Shown here one piece after another: positions 22,103 through 31,857 of a stretch of DNA of 64,000 nt. The DNA is from Linderina pennispora. Its lineage: Eukaryota > Kickxellomycota > Kickxellomycetes > Kickxellales > Kickxellaceae. The position numbers and the translations under genes are program-made. The stretch is from contig NW_024468262.1 in assembly GCF_002104995.1 (NCBI RefSeq), forward strand, positions 310,001-374,000. The letters run 5' to 3'. How positions within the stretch are numbered: position 1 is the first letter of the stretch; each line of letters starts with the position of its first letter. Under the pieces are notes generated by a model, which saw nothing but the letters and a program-made list of their open reading frames with translations, ran no database searches and had not been told where the DNA came from.

Positions 22103-22753
22103 TTATAGCTTGATAAACCTCAATATCGACAGATGCTCTCGGCCTGCGCGCCGCGACAACACGCACTCGCCCTGCAGCCCGTCCTTGGCCAGAATGTCAA
22201 TGATCTCCTCGGGCTTGTTTTGCTCGATCACCACCAGGTAGAACCGGCCCTTGGGCGCCATCAGCCGCCCGATCTCCGGCAGTAGCCGGTCCAGCACCTC
22301 GCGCCCGCATATGCCGCCGGCCCACGCCGACGCATCGTCTGTGCAGTCGATTTCCTCGCTGGGCGTCACCACGTACGGCGGATTGAACAGAAGAATGTCG
22401 ATTTTGCCCGCCAAGCTGTCCTGCATTCCGCCGACAAACCGTGTCTGGCACTGCTCCAGCGCAGACTGCGACAGGTTGCGCTGGGCTGTTTCGCGCGTCG
22501 CCTGGGTGGCCGCTGGGTTGATATCGGTGGACAGAATCAGCGATGTCTGCGGGTCCAGTACCTGGCCCAGAAACGCCGACACGCAGCCGGAGCCAGAGCC
22601 GATTTCGACGCAGATCAGGGGGCGCAGTGCTTGGAGCTCGGTGCGGTCTTGCTCCAGTGCATCAAGGAGCAGATATGTGTCTTCGGCAGGCTCGTAGACG
22701 CTCGAGTACGCGGCGTTGCTGAGGTGCGACGTGTTTGGTGTTGGCAGGCCCAT
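22103..22753 (-). CDS. MTQ2: eRF1 glutamine methyltransferase (HemK2/N6AMT1 family)
   Basis: A 216-residue SAM-dependent methyltransferase. The SAM site is EIGSGSGCVSAFL (residues 50-62) and the catalytic NPPY tetrapeptide is at 124-127, followed by VVTPSEE. The early VYEPAEDTYLLLDAL segment is typical of the short eukaryotic HEMK2/Mtq2 group rather than mitochondrial Mtq1. Mtq2 with its partner Trm112 methylates the Gln of the GGQ motif in release factor eRF1. Full family length, a single exon and an ATG start at 22753. It converges on the ribokinase gene and diverges from the small genes to the right. Confidence 0.9.
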   Translation of the reverse strand: MGLPTPNTSHLSNAAYSSVYEPAEDTYLLLDALEQDRTELQALRPLICVEIGSGSGCVSAFLGQVLDPQTSLILSTDINPAATQATRETAQRNLSQSALEQCQTRFVGGMQDSLAGKIDILLFNPPYVVTPSEEIDCTDDASAWAGGICGREVLDRLLPEIGRLMAPKGRFYLVVIEQNKPEEIIDILAKDGLQGECVLSRRAGREHLSILRFIKL

Positions 22754-23482
22754 TTGGAAAGAATCGGTTATTGGAAAAAGGCGTATTTTTGGTGCTCGGC
22801 TCGCCAGCGTTTGCTGGGCAGCCCCAAGGAAAGTTTATGTGAAATGGATTTTTGTGGGTACTGAGAAATATTTTCGAACAGTCCAAAATACTGCTGCAGC
22901 GCAGAGACTGGTGTTCTGCCGTTTGAAGATCCAAGGTGGAGTGTTCCTTCCGATGACCTCATCACCTCAGAAACAACAAATGATTGCATTATCCATCAGA
23001 GTACACTTGGTAAATCAATCTGTATATACACAGCATCATGCACCTTTTCTTCTACACCTGCTAATACATTCTCATTTGCAGCTGCTACTGTACGCAATAT
23101 GCCGCATTGTAATATACACACCCCTGGCCAGGTGTGCACTTGAGATGCCACCTCACTGCCGCTGCATTACTAAAGCTAGCTTTCCATGTTTAAACCACCT
23201 AAATCAATGTGTCTGTAATCATTCAGATCTGGCCATCTGTTGAATGAGCTGATGCTGGTTCCAATGTGCTGCTTGTCTGCGTACCCGTGCCATGCCAGCA
23301 TGCAGTCCTTCGGCCAGTTTTGACCACCAGTCATGCAGCCGTGCAAATAATTACCCGTCATGCGCGTTCGCCCAAGTATAAAATGGCGGGAGGCCTGAAA
23401 ATGCTCTGCTTGCCGCCTCCTCTTTCGCTCATCACCCACCCTCCCATCTACTCATACCCACCTTTTCTACATCTCAGCAGCC
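22754..23482. promoter_or_regulatory. Divergent promoter region, MTQ2 and small gene A
   Basis: No gene is recognised here. A TATAAAA box at 23377-23383 lies 106 nt before the ATG of the first small gene (23483), followed by a CT-rich leader. A TATATA element at about 23019 has no convincing frame after it. Confidence 0.6.
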
Positions 23483-24178
23483 ATGGATTACTTTAGCCCT
23501 GATGCTCCTTTCTCAAGCGGCCAGCCCGTGAAGCGAACCACTCCACAACAGTGAGTCTTCTGCATACAGGTGTATATTTTTATAGCCTTTCTTTTCAACA
23601 TGTCTTGTGTTTGCGCATTATGTTGTCTGCAAATAAATTGGTTGTATACGGATTCGCCATGTCTGATTGTAGACATGTATCCGTCTGGGTAAATGGGCAC
23701 ATACCGCATTCTTGTGAATTGCTGGACACGTTTTTCCGTCAGGTTCAGTTTGTTGGTGTAGCAGCTGTCGGTAAGACATTCCGTGCCTCACGGCCCCTGC
23801 TCAAACCTTCCTCAGTCCTCCCCCTATCCCGAAAAAGCTCCATGTACCCGCCTGGGGCACATGATAGACGTTCGTGCATAAGGCTCCCCGTGCAGATCCT
23901 CCTCTCCTTCAACAATGGACACGGTTGCAACCGCATCCCACGACACACACCGAGGGGGAACGACAGATAAGCGCAACAAGGTGCAGTTCTTTTTCTACTG
24001 CGTTAACTTTATTTCCCTAACTTATTACGCTCTTTATCTCCACAAGACAACGACAATGAGCGCCTATGTTGATGCCGACGAGCTCCGTGCCTGGTGCAAC
24101 AATTTCCTGGACCAGGTCCTAAAAGAGGAGAATTCACCAAACGCAGACAACGGCAAGGGCAAGGAGGTGGAGGAATGA
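23483..24178 (+). CDS. Small spliced gene A with W-x-x-x-F C-terminal module
   Basis: The ATG at 23483 follows a TATA box and a good Kozak context, and encodes MDYFSPDAPFSSGQPVKRTT before a GTGAGT donor at 23551. The acceptor CCGTGCAG at 23895 is phase-compatible and joins to SSSPSTMDTVATASHDTH. A second putative intron (about 23984-24046; weak GTGCAG donor, CTAAC branch site, CACAAG acceptor) is a multiple of three. The final exon, open from an internal ATG at 24056, encodes 40 residues, MSAYVDADELRAWCNNFLDQ followed by an acidic/Lys tail. The full model is about 94 residues, hydrophilic and of unknown function. If introns are retained, only the 40-residue ORF at 24056-24178 remains. The C-terminal [LV]-x-[AG]-W-x-x-x-F matches two further tiny ORFs to the right. 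Confidence 0.4.
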
Positions 24179-24471
24179 GGCTGTGGGTGGGATGCCCGAC
24201 ACGCCTAGCTGCAGAGAAGCCGACTAGACCCTTCAGCTTTTTTTGTTGCATGTATTCTAAATACATCAATGTCATTCACCCCCATCCCAGCCAGTGATTT
24301 GTGCGTGCCAAGAAAACACCGTGACTGGTGGGAGAAAAACAGGAGGCCGGCAGGTACATGGCCACTTTAATCGCCGAGGACACTGGGGCAGACGTATTTA
24401 AATCTATGACACACATCTAAAATTAGGCGCCAATTAAGGCGGACGTGCGCGCTATCGATAAGCACATTTAC

Positions 24472-24582
24472 ATGGAAAATTGCTCAATCCCCCAGTGCAC
24501 AGCAGGCGCGCTGATTTTGTGTTCCTGGTCAAGTATTGCGACAGAAAGCGAAAGCAGAACATCTCCCATTGCTCCCGCATGA
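24472..24582 (+). CDS. Possible 36-residue ORF, weak support
   Basis: A TATTTAAA element at about 24395 is followed 79 nt later by an ATG opening a 36-codon frame (MENCSIPQCTAGALILCSWS...). It sits between two better-supported small genes. It has two Cys and a short hydrophobic stretch but lacks the W-x-x-x-F motif. Chance is a reasonable explanation. Confidence 0.2.
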   Translation: MENCSIPQCTAGALILCSWSSIATESESRTSPIAPA

Positions 24583-24709
24583 CTTACGCAATTGGGGGTG
24601 GTTTTTTTCGCACCAGCACTGACGGAAATTGGCCACACAGTTCACAGGGCACGCCCATGACTAGCAGCCCAACCAGAAAGGCAAGTTTTTGGGGTGTGTG
24701 TGGCAACTG

Positions 24710-24716
24710 TATATAA
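24710..24716 (+). promoter_or_regulatory. TATA box of small gene B
   Basis: TATATAA lies 119 nt upstream of the ATG at 24829. This agrees with the 97-119 nt TATA-to-ATG spacing seen at other genes in the window. Confidence 0.6.
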
Positions 24717-24828
24717 TCGGCGTGTATTCCTGAGCCCTGGCCATAAAGCCATGCTGATTTCCCTTGTCATTTTTTGCTCCTCCCCACCGTTTGCTCATAT
24801 TCCATTGCACAGCGTAATATTCACAAGA

Positions 24829-24924
24829 ATGCAGTCCATTATTCCCAAAAGCGACGTCGATGCCTGGCTGGATCGGTTCCACTCAGTAACACGGAGCACA
24901 TCCACAGAAGCCAGAGACAAGTAG
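24829..24924 (+). CDS. Microprotein gene B (31 residues), W-x-x-x-F family
   Basis: A TATA box and a pyrimidine-rich leader precede an ATG that opens a 31-residue frame: MQSIIPKSDVDAWLDRFHSV then a Ser/Thr/Lys tail. The SDVDAWLDRF segment lines up with DELRAWCNNF of gene A and GTVEGWIEEF of gene C, giving a shared [LV]-x-[AG]-W-x-x-x-F pattern followed by a short charged tail. An in-frame ATG at 24750 would add a hydrophobic N-terminus, but it lies only about 35 nt from the TATA box, close to the expected transcription start. There is no known family. The evidence is promoter position and the shared motif; expression data are needed. Confidence 0.45.
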   Translation: MQSIIPKSDVDAWLDRFHSVTRSTSTEARDK

Positions 24925-25497
24925 CTGCGTCTCTCCATCACCAATATTTACTCAAATAGACTGGCCATTACCACCTTGTAAAAATGCAGAGCCCTTGCCA
25001 ACAGCATGACTCTTGGGAAGAGAATGTGCACAGATATATTGAGTAGTGGAGGAATCATGCGATCGACGTTGACAAGTGGCAGATCCTGGCATATTCCATG
25101 CACGTATGGTGTCGCAGAATTGAACGCCAAGAGCCGCCACTGTTGGGATGCTTGCTATCCCCTATGCCGCTGAATGCGGCGCAGGAAGGCCGTCAAACGC
25201 TGTCGCTCATCCAGCAATGCTGCTGCCTTCATATGCTGCTGATCAGAAAGAAACCATGGACACAAAGGAATGTTGCATCATCTGTTGGGCACATGACAGG
25301 GGATGTACACATATTAGCCACTCACCGCAATATAGGCAGAAAGGGACGGAAATCACCGCTCAGGACGGAACGCAAGCAACGTATATATAAATGCCAGTCT
25401 GCTGCCGCCGGCCAAGAGACAGCACCCCCGACCTTCTCTCCCAAATACATTTACACCCTAGCATTTTTAACACCAAGGCAAAGCACATATCTGACAG
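24925..25497. other. Spacer between small genes B and C
   Basis: About 570 nt. It holds the promoter and leader of gene C and otherwise nothing recognised. The similar spacer at 24179-24828 holds the weak 36-codon ORF and the gene B promoter. Confidence 0.5.
25382..25390 (+). promoter_or_regulatory. TATA box of small gene C
   Basis: TATATATAA lies 116 nt upstream of the ATG at 25498, with a CT/CA-rich leader between. Confidence 0.6.
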
Positions 25498-25587
25498 ATG
25501 GCTAAAGCAAGCAGCGGCGGAACCGTGGAGGGATGGATTGAGGAGTTCTGGGAGGACAGCGACCCCGAAGGCAAGAACAAGAAGTAG
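25498..25587 (+). CDS. Microprotein gene C (29 residues), W-x-x-x-F family
   Basis: A 29-residue frame (MAKASSGGTVEGWIEEFWED then SDPEGKNKK) sits behind a clear TATA box. The Trp/Phe-centred segment is amphipathic and acidic, and the tail is Lys-rich like that of gene A. It converges on the PARG gene with 110 nt between stops. Function is unknown. With genes A and B it forms a tandem, same-strand group, each with its own promoter or leader, which argues against chance. It could be a peptide that docks on a protein surface through a short helix, but this is only a guess. Confidence 0.45.
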   Translation: MAKASSGGTVEGWIEEFWEDSDPEGKNKK

Positions 25588-25697
25588 GAAGTTGCCACCA
25601 GCACATTAGCTTTCAATAAAAATAAATTTACCAAGTTGTCTCCAAGTATCGTAAAGAATGTTCAGTAAAAATGCATGTCGCCTTGGACTGTCAACGG

Positions 25698-26837
25698 TCA
25701 GAAAAAGTCCAAGTTCTCCATCTCGACACCGAAAGCCGTGGCAAAGGTGGCTGCGGTTGAATTTTCCTCGATTGGCGAGTCGTCTCCGGAGGCATCATCG
25801 GGAATAGCAAAGGCAATGTCGTCAAAGAACTCACGGAAGGCGTATGGCGACGTCTCGATAACCTCCTTCCACATCTGCGCCATGTGCACAGCAAGCGTAG
25901 CCTGGCCCGCGCACCCAAAGGCGCCCAGCACCACCGACTGGTGCCCCTGGTCGCGCGCAATATTCAAAATGGCCTCCATCTTGCGCTTGTAGCTGCGCAC
26001 CGTCTCGTCTGGGATCCGGCTCTGCCACCGGCCATAGTGTTGGACCTCGTTTGCCTGCACGTTCGAGTACGGGGACACGTTGATGAACGACAGGTACAGT
26101 GGCTCATCGCGGAAGGCGTACCCGTTGCGCTCCGAGTCCCGGAACACGGCGACGTCGGGCGAGTACACGCCGCCAAACTCGGGCAGCGGGTACGACCAGT
26201 CGCGCGCCGGATCGTAGCCATATGGGTCCTCGAGGTTGTGCAGCAGCGAGCTCCGCCGCACCAGCTCCTCCTCCTGCGAGCCCGCACCGCGCTTGTAGCC
26301 GCCGCCAGGCGACCCCTTGGAGCCAAATACCAGCACCGCGGGTGCGCGGTGGTTCGGGTTCAGCTCCATCAGTTTTTCGGCAACGTCGATGGCATCGGCC
26401 GATACTACGCGGATGGCTGCCTTGCCCTCTGTCCACCCGGCCGAGCCGTTGTTGCGGAACTCGGACACAAAGCAGTCGTCGGACGCATAGTAGAGCGTCC
26501 TGGACACCGACTTTTGCAGCCGCTTGCGGTCCAGAAGGACCTCCTCCTGCGTAAAGGCAACCGTGTACTGGTACGTCAGTGTGGCGGCCACTGTGCCCAT
26601 CTGCACAATCACCCGCAGCGCCCGCTTGATCACCGGGTTCTTTTGCGATTCGTTGAACAGCTCCTGCCAGGATTCAGGGTCAAACAGGTATGTCTGCACC
26701 AGCTTGACCTGGTCCTGCTCGCTGCCCAGCGCTGCCTGCAGCTCGTCGGTGCCGAACATCGTGTATGCCCGCGGCACCGGCATGCCAGCCTCAAACCCAA
26801 ACACCGTCTTTGTGCTCCTTCGCCGTGTTTTGGTCAT
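25698..26837 (-). CDS. Microbial-type poly(ADP-ribose) glycohydrolase (TIGR02452 family)
   Basis: A 379-residue protein whose start is set at the ATG at 26837 (MTKTRRRSTKTVFGFEAG). The PARG signature GGG-X7-QEE is present near residue 180 as GGGYKRGAGSQEE, with the two Glu residues that carry out glycosidic cleavage of ADP-ribose polymers. Following blocks fit the macrodomain-like bacterial/fungal PARG: RRSSLLHNL, GGVYSPDVAVFRD, and VVLGAFGCAGQATLAVHMAQ near the C-terminus, the G-A-x-G-C-G-A-F-x-N-P-like loop of the fold. A basic N-terminus may direct it to the nucleus. The protein probably reverses ADP-ribosylation in DNA repair or defence. It is divergent from myosin I across a 1-kb promoter region. 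Confidence 0.85.
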   Translation of the reverse strand: MTKTRRRSTKTVFGFEAGMPVPRAYTMFGTDELQAALGSEQDQVKLVQTYLFDPESWQELFNESQKNPVIKRALRVIVQMGTVAATLTYQYTVAFTQEEVLLDRKRLQKSVSRTLYYASDDCFVSEFRNNGSAGWTEGKAAIRVVSADAIDVAEKLMELNPNHRAPAVLVFGSKGSPGGGYKRGAGSQEEELVRRSSLLHNLEDPYGYDPARDWSYPLPEFGGVYSPDVAVFRDSERNGYAFRDEPLYLSFINVSPYSNVQANEVQHYGRWQSRIPDETVRSYKRKMEAILNIARDQGHQSVVLGAFGCAGQATLAVHMAQMWKEVIETSPYAFREFFDDIAFAIPDDASGDDSPIEENSTAATFATAFGVEMENLDFF

Positions 26838-27841
26838 GGCGCGTTTTTTGTCTTTTTGTGGTTGCAAGCCCGCTCCTTACTAGACGAGCCAGGTAATATG
26901 GATACGAGGGGAGTGTGCTCAGCCCCTGTGCGCCCTCCAAGCGTGCTGTTTTATAAATATCCTGGACGAACCCCCTATTCTAAAGGATAGGGAAAAAGCG
27001 TGAGTGACGATGTGTGAAAAGCGCGAGGTGTGAAGAGAGAAAGAGAGGGAAAACGGGTGCCACGCATTGGCAAGGAGGAAAAACACCGCTCGGCTATGAC
27101 TATCTCCTATTCCCAGCCAGAGATATGCAAGCGAGTGGCGTCAAGCCAACCAGCACTGCTATATCGCATCACGCTGCGAATGAATAGGCTGCGCAGTAAG
27201 GCAGGCGCTTCCTCAAAGCTCCATTCCCGGGCCACAGCCCGAGAAGCGTTGTGCAAAAAACGGCGGCTACTTCTGGCGGCTTACCTCCCAAAGCCGGGCT
27301 CGGAACACAGACCAGGCTGTCAGCAATGCTAGAAGAGGAGTTTGGTGATAAGAGAGCAGAAAAAGGTGCGGTGATGCGCGACACGAATCGCTGGCGCCAA
27401 AAGTCTATGGCCAAAATACTCCGGCCGACGATTGCCGCAGCTTTGGCACTGGTCGCAATTGGCCACACGCGCAGTGATGTAAGAGCCTCTTCAGCCCACA
27501 CAGGCACGGAGAGCGGACTGCTCTTTTTTGTCTGGAGTTCAGGGGATGGGGGCGGGCCAATTGAGGGCTCGGTGGGTTGTCTAATAGGCTGCGCAAGCGT
27601 GCCCGCAAAATGCGGTCTTGGCTTGCCAAGGCGTAGTGGGCAAGCGCCCAGCCAAAGACCCTACGGCGAGAACGCCAGCAGACGATCACACACTGCTGTG
27701 GACTGGTGGCAGCATAAAACAAGCCAGGAACACACGAGGGGTTTAGAGCCCAACCCTTTTTGCTTTTGTTGCTCCCCTCTTCTGCAACACCCTTTTTACA
27801 AACTCTTTCCTCGCACTCTCCTTTTTCACGAACAGTTACAA
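26838..27841. promoter_or_regulatory. Divergent promoter region, PARG and myosin I
   Basis: A 1-kb region between divergent genes. No gene is recognised; long open frames here on the reverse strand come from CT-rich leader sequence. The myosin side ends in a pyrimidine-rich leader just before the ATG at 27842. Confidence 0.55.
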
Positions 27842-30800
27842 ATGGTAAGCAGTTTGCAGCATTCGAGATGACATTGTATGCATCCCGGCCAAGCTGACTA
27901 ATTGGGTGGAGGCGGCCTTTCTCGCTGCTATGTGTAGGCACGCGGCGGTGGCAGCAAACGGCCGGCAAAGGCCGACTGGTCCGAGTCAGCAACAAAGAAG
28001 AAGCAGGCGGGAGTGTCCGACATGACGCTCCTGTCTAAAATCACCAACGACGCAATCAACGACAACCTGAAGAAGCGCTTCCACAACGCGGACATTTACA
28101 CATACATTGGTAATGTGCTGATTAGCGTGAATCCGTTCCGAGATCTGGGCATTTACACACCGCAGGTGCTCAAGAGCTATGAGAACAAGAACCGCATGGA
28201 GCAGCCCCCGCACGTATACGCAATCGCCGAGGGCGCATTCCGCAACATGGTGTCGTACCGCGAGAGCCAGTGCGTGATTATCTCTGGCGAGTCGGGGGCG
28301 GGCAAGACCGAGGCGGCGAAGAAAATCATGGAGTACATTGCTGCCGTGTCTGGCAGCGGCGGCGCAGGCAGCGGCATCAGCGGCATCAAGGACATGGTGC
28401 TGGCGACAAACCCGCTGCTCGAGAGCTTCGGGTGCGCCAAAACGCTGCGCAACAACAACTCGAGTCGCCACGGCAAGTACCTCGAGATTCAGTTCAACGC
28501 CGGTGGCGAGCCGGTCGGTGCCATCATCACCAACTACCTGCTGGAGAAGAACCGCGTGGTGGGGCAGATCAAGAACGAGCGCAACTTCCACATTTTCTAC
28601 CAGTTTGCCAAGGCTGCGTCGCAGGAGTACCGCGATATGTTTGGCGTGTCGGGCCCAGAGAGCTATCTGTACACTAGCGCCGCCGGGTGCCTGGACGTAC
28701 CCAACATCGACGATGCCAAGGACTACGCCGACACCATCAAGGCTATGAACACGATCGGAATCACCAAGGACGAACAGGCAGGGATCCACCGCATGCTGGC
28801 CACAATCTTGTGGCTAGGCAACGTGCAGTTTACCGAGGATGACGACGGCGGCTCAGCCATCACCGACCCCAACATCACGCAGTTCGTCGCGTATCTGCTG
28901 GAGGCAAACCAGGACATGGTCAGCAAGGCCCTGACCAAGCGCACTATCGAGACGTCGCGTGGCGGGCGACGTGGGTCCGTGTATGATGTGCCATTGAACA
29001 CGTCGCAGGCACGTGCAGCCCGTGACGGCCTCTCCAAGGCCATCTACGGGCGGCTGTTTGACTGGATTGTGGCCCGCGTCAACACTGCCATGCAGGCGCG
29101 CGAGGCGGCGTCGTATATCATCGGTGTGCTGGATATCTATGGGTTCGAGATCTTCCAGTCCAACTCGTTCGAGCAGCTGTGCATCAACTATGTCAACGAA
29201 AAGCTGCAGCAGATCTTCATTGAGCTGACGCTCAAGGCCGAGCAGGAGGAGTATGTGCGCGAGCAGATCCGGTGGACGCCGATCGACTACTTCAACAACA
29301 AGATTGTGTGCGACCTCATCGAGGCCAAGCGCCCGCCCGGCGTGTTTGCAGCCATGAACGACGCCTGCGCAACGGCACACGCTGACCCGAAGGCAGCCGA
29401 CAACTCGCTGAGCCAGCGGCTGACCATGTGCTCACACAACAAGCACTTTGAGCTGTTCGACGGCAGCTTCACCGGTCAAGCACTACGCCGGTGACGTAAC
29501 CTACACCATCTCGGGAATGACCGACAAGAACAAGGACCAGCTGCTGCGCGACCACCTGGAGCTGTGCAAGTCGTCGGGCAACCAGTTCCTGAGGACGCTG
29601 TTCCCGGAGCCTCTGGACCAGGACTCGAAGAAGCGGCCGCCTACGGCCAGCGATCTGATCAAGGGCAGCGCCAACGAGCTGGTGACCAAGCTGATGCAGA
29701 GTCAGCCCAGCTACATCCGTACAATCAAGCCCAACGAGAACAAGAGCCCCTCAGAGTTCGACGACAAGCGCGTGCTGCACCAGGTCAAGTACCTGGGTCT
29801 GTGCGAAAACATCCGCATTCGTCGCGCCGGCTTTGCGTACCGCCAGACGTTCGAAAAGTTCGTCGAGCGCTTCTACCTACTGTCCAGCGCAACGTCGTAT
29901 GCCGGAGACTACATCTGGACCGGCGATGCCAAGTCGGCGTGCGTGCAGATCTTCAAGGACACCAACATCGCTGCCGAGGAGTGGCAGATCGGAACCACCA
30001 AGGCTTTCATCCGCCACCCCGAGACGCTGTGGGCGCTCGAGAATCTGCGCGAGCGCTACTGGCACAACATGGCGAGCCGCATTCAGCGCGCGTGGCGGGC
30101 CCATATGGCATTCAAGCATACGGCAGCACGCAAGATCCAGCGGTTCTGGCTGGGGAAGAAGGAGGCCCTGGAGCTGCTCAAGGTGCGGGAGAAGGGCCAC
30201 GACCTGCTCGGCGGACGCAAGGAGCGCCGTCGCCTGAGTCTGATCAGCGTGCGTGTGTTTGCCGGTGATTACCTGGGCGTCAACAGCTCCAGCGCCGGCG
30301 GCATCGGCCAGCTGATCCGCGACGCCGCGGGCATTGGCAAGGAGAAGGTCAAGTTCAGCAGCGACATTCAGTGCCTGGTCCCGCGGTCCATGCGGTCGGC
30401 CATCCCCATGCCGCGGTCGCTGGTCGTGAGCGGCCAATACCTGTATGTGTTGTCGGCCATCGTCAGCCAGGGCCTGCTGCAGTACAGCGTCGAAACCAAA
30501 GGCTGGCCTGGTCAACATCAAGGACCTTGCCATGTCGCCGTACCAGGACGGCTGGACAGTGATCCACCTCGAGAGCCAGCCCGACCTGGTGATTGAGTGC
30601 GAGCTCAAGACCGAGCTGCTGACAGTGCTCAACGCCATCTCCAACGGCCGCATCAAGCTCCAGGTCAACTCGACCATCGAGTACAAGAACAAGAAGCTGA
30701 AGCCGACGCAGATCAAGTTTGTCAAGAACGAGCAGATCAAGCGCCCGCAGTTCCTGAAAAAGACTGTGCAGGTGCCGACAGGGAGAGCCTGCCAACAAGC

Positions 30801-31526
30801 GCTCCTAACCCGCCGCCCTATGTCAAGCCGACAGCCATCTCGGCGGCCCGCACCAACGTGCAGCGGACCAAGCCCAAGCCCGCGGTCTCAGTGCCTGCCC
30901 GCACCAACGGCAATGTCCAGCGGCAGACGTCGCCACCCAGGCAGTCCCAGCGCGATTCACCGCAGCAGATCATGCAGCAGTGGAACAACCAGGCTGCCGG
31001 CTCCAGCAATGCACGTGCCAGTGCATCGCCAGCTCCGCGCCAGCAGGCTCCACGCCAGCAGGCTCCACGCCGCCCCCGCCCGCCGCCCCCGCCGCCTGCC
31101 GCGCCTGGTGTCCCGTAACCCGAAGCACAAGGCGCTCTATGACTTCCCGCCGCAGAACCCCGGCGAGCTGGGCCTGGAGAAGGACAGTTGTCTACGAGAT
31201 CCTGGACAAGAACCCCAACGGCTGGTGGCTCGGTCTGCGCGGCGGACTCGAGGGCTGGATCCCGTCAAACTACCTGAACCCGACCCCGGAGCCCGAGGCG
31301 CCTGCACACCAGGCTGCCCCGCCGCCGCCCAGGCCCAACATGGCCAACGGCAACAGCGGCGGTGCCCATCAGGGCGACAATATGGCCAGACTGGCTGCTG
31401 CCCTGGCGTCGCGCTCGTCGCCAACCTCCACCACCAAACAGCGCCAGCAACATCCCGGCCCGCCCTGGCATGAATCGGTTCCAGCAGCAGCAGGACGACG
31501 AGAGCGACGAGGAGGCATGGGATTAG
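27842..31526 (+). CDS. MYO5: Class I myosin, six apparent indels
   Basis: This is an actin motor of endocytic patches. The first coding exon is only the ATG (27842-27844); a 93-nt intron (GTAAGC donor, GCTGACTAAT branch, TGTGTAG acceptor) leads to exon 2 at 27938. The motor has the P-loop [13 protein letters not shown], switch [11 protein letters not shown] and switch [29 protein letters not shown] is the TEDS-site Ser phosphorylated by PAK-type kinases in fungi. Two IQ motifs ([22 protein letters not shown]), a TH1 lipid-binding tail, a Pro-rich TH2, an SH3 ([20 protein letters not shown] ... [19 protein letters not shown]) and an acidic Arp2/3-binding end ([10 protein letters not shown]) follow. 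The frame breaks at about 29474, 30501, 30781, 31107, 31188 and 31465, mostly at doublets. The protein is otherwise intact in every domain, so I read these as sequence errors. Confidence 0.9.
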
Positions 31527-31857
31527 GGCCCTGCGTTTCCCTCGTAGCCATTTCTTTTTGCTGCTTGGCTGCCAATTTTTTTTCTAGCGCTTCAACTTTC
31601 AATTATATTTTTCCTACTTTTAAGCGGGATTTAATTCCTTTTTGGTCCCACTGTACGTGTCTTCTGGCGGCTCGTGTCGGCGCGATCGGGCGAGTGGGGC
31701 CTCCAGAGTAGCCGCCGGTTCGCCGACACTGCCTCCTTGCGTTGGTTTATTTGCAGCTGAAACTCCGGCCAGTTAATTACTAATCATCGCACGCGCTCTG
31801 TTCTCTAGGAAAGGCTTGGCACTGCTGCTCAAACCTGCCAGCCAGCACACGCCCGCA

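Noticed and set aside
23915-24178. An 87-residue form of small gene A with a membrane span
   Set aside because: The hydrophobic stretch is encoded by pyrimidine-rich sequence with a CTAAC branch-like site and an AG end, so it is more likely an intron or leader than coding sequence.
24750-24924. Longer form of small gene B starting at the in-frame ATG at 24750
   Set aside because: That ATG is only about 35 nt after the TATA box, near the expected transcript start. The 24829 ATG fits the usual spacing better.
27842-31526. Programmed ribosomal frameshifting as an explanation for the broken genes
   Set aside because: The sites share no slippery sequence or downstream structure, some genes have several, and short homopolymer indels explain nearly all of them.
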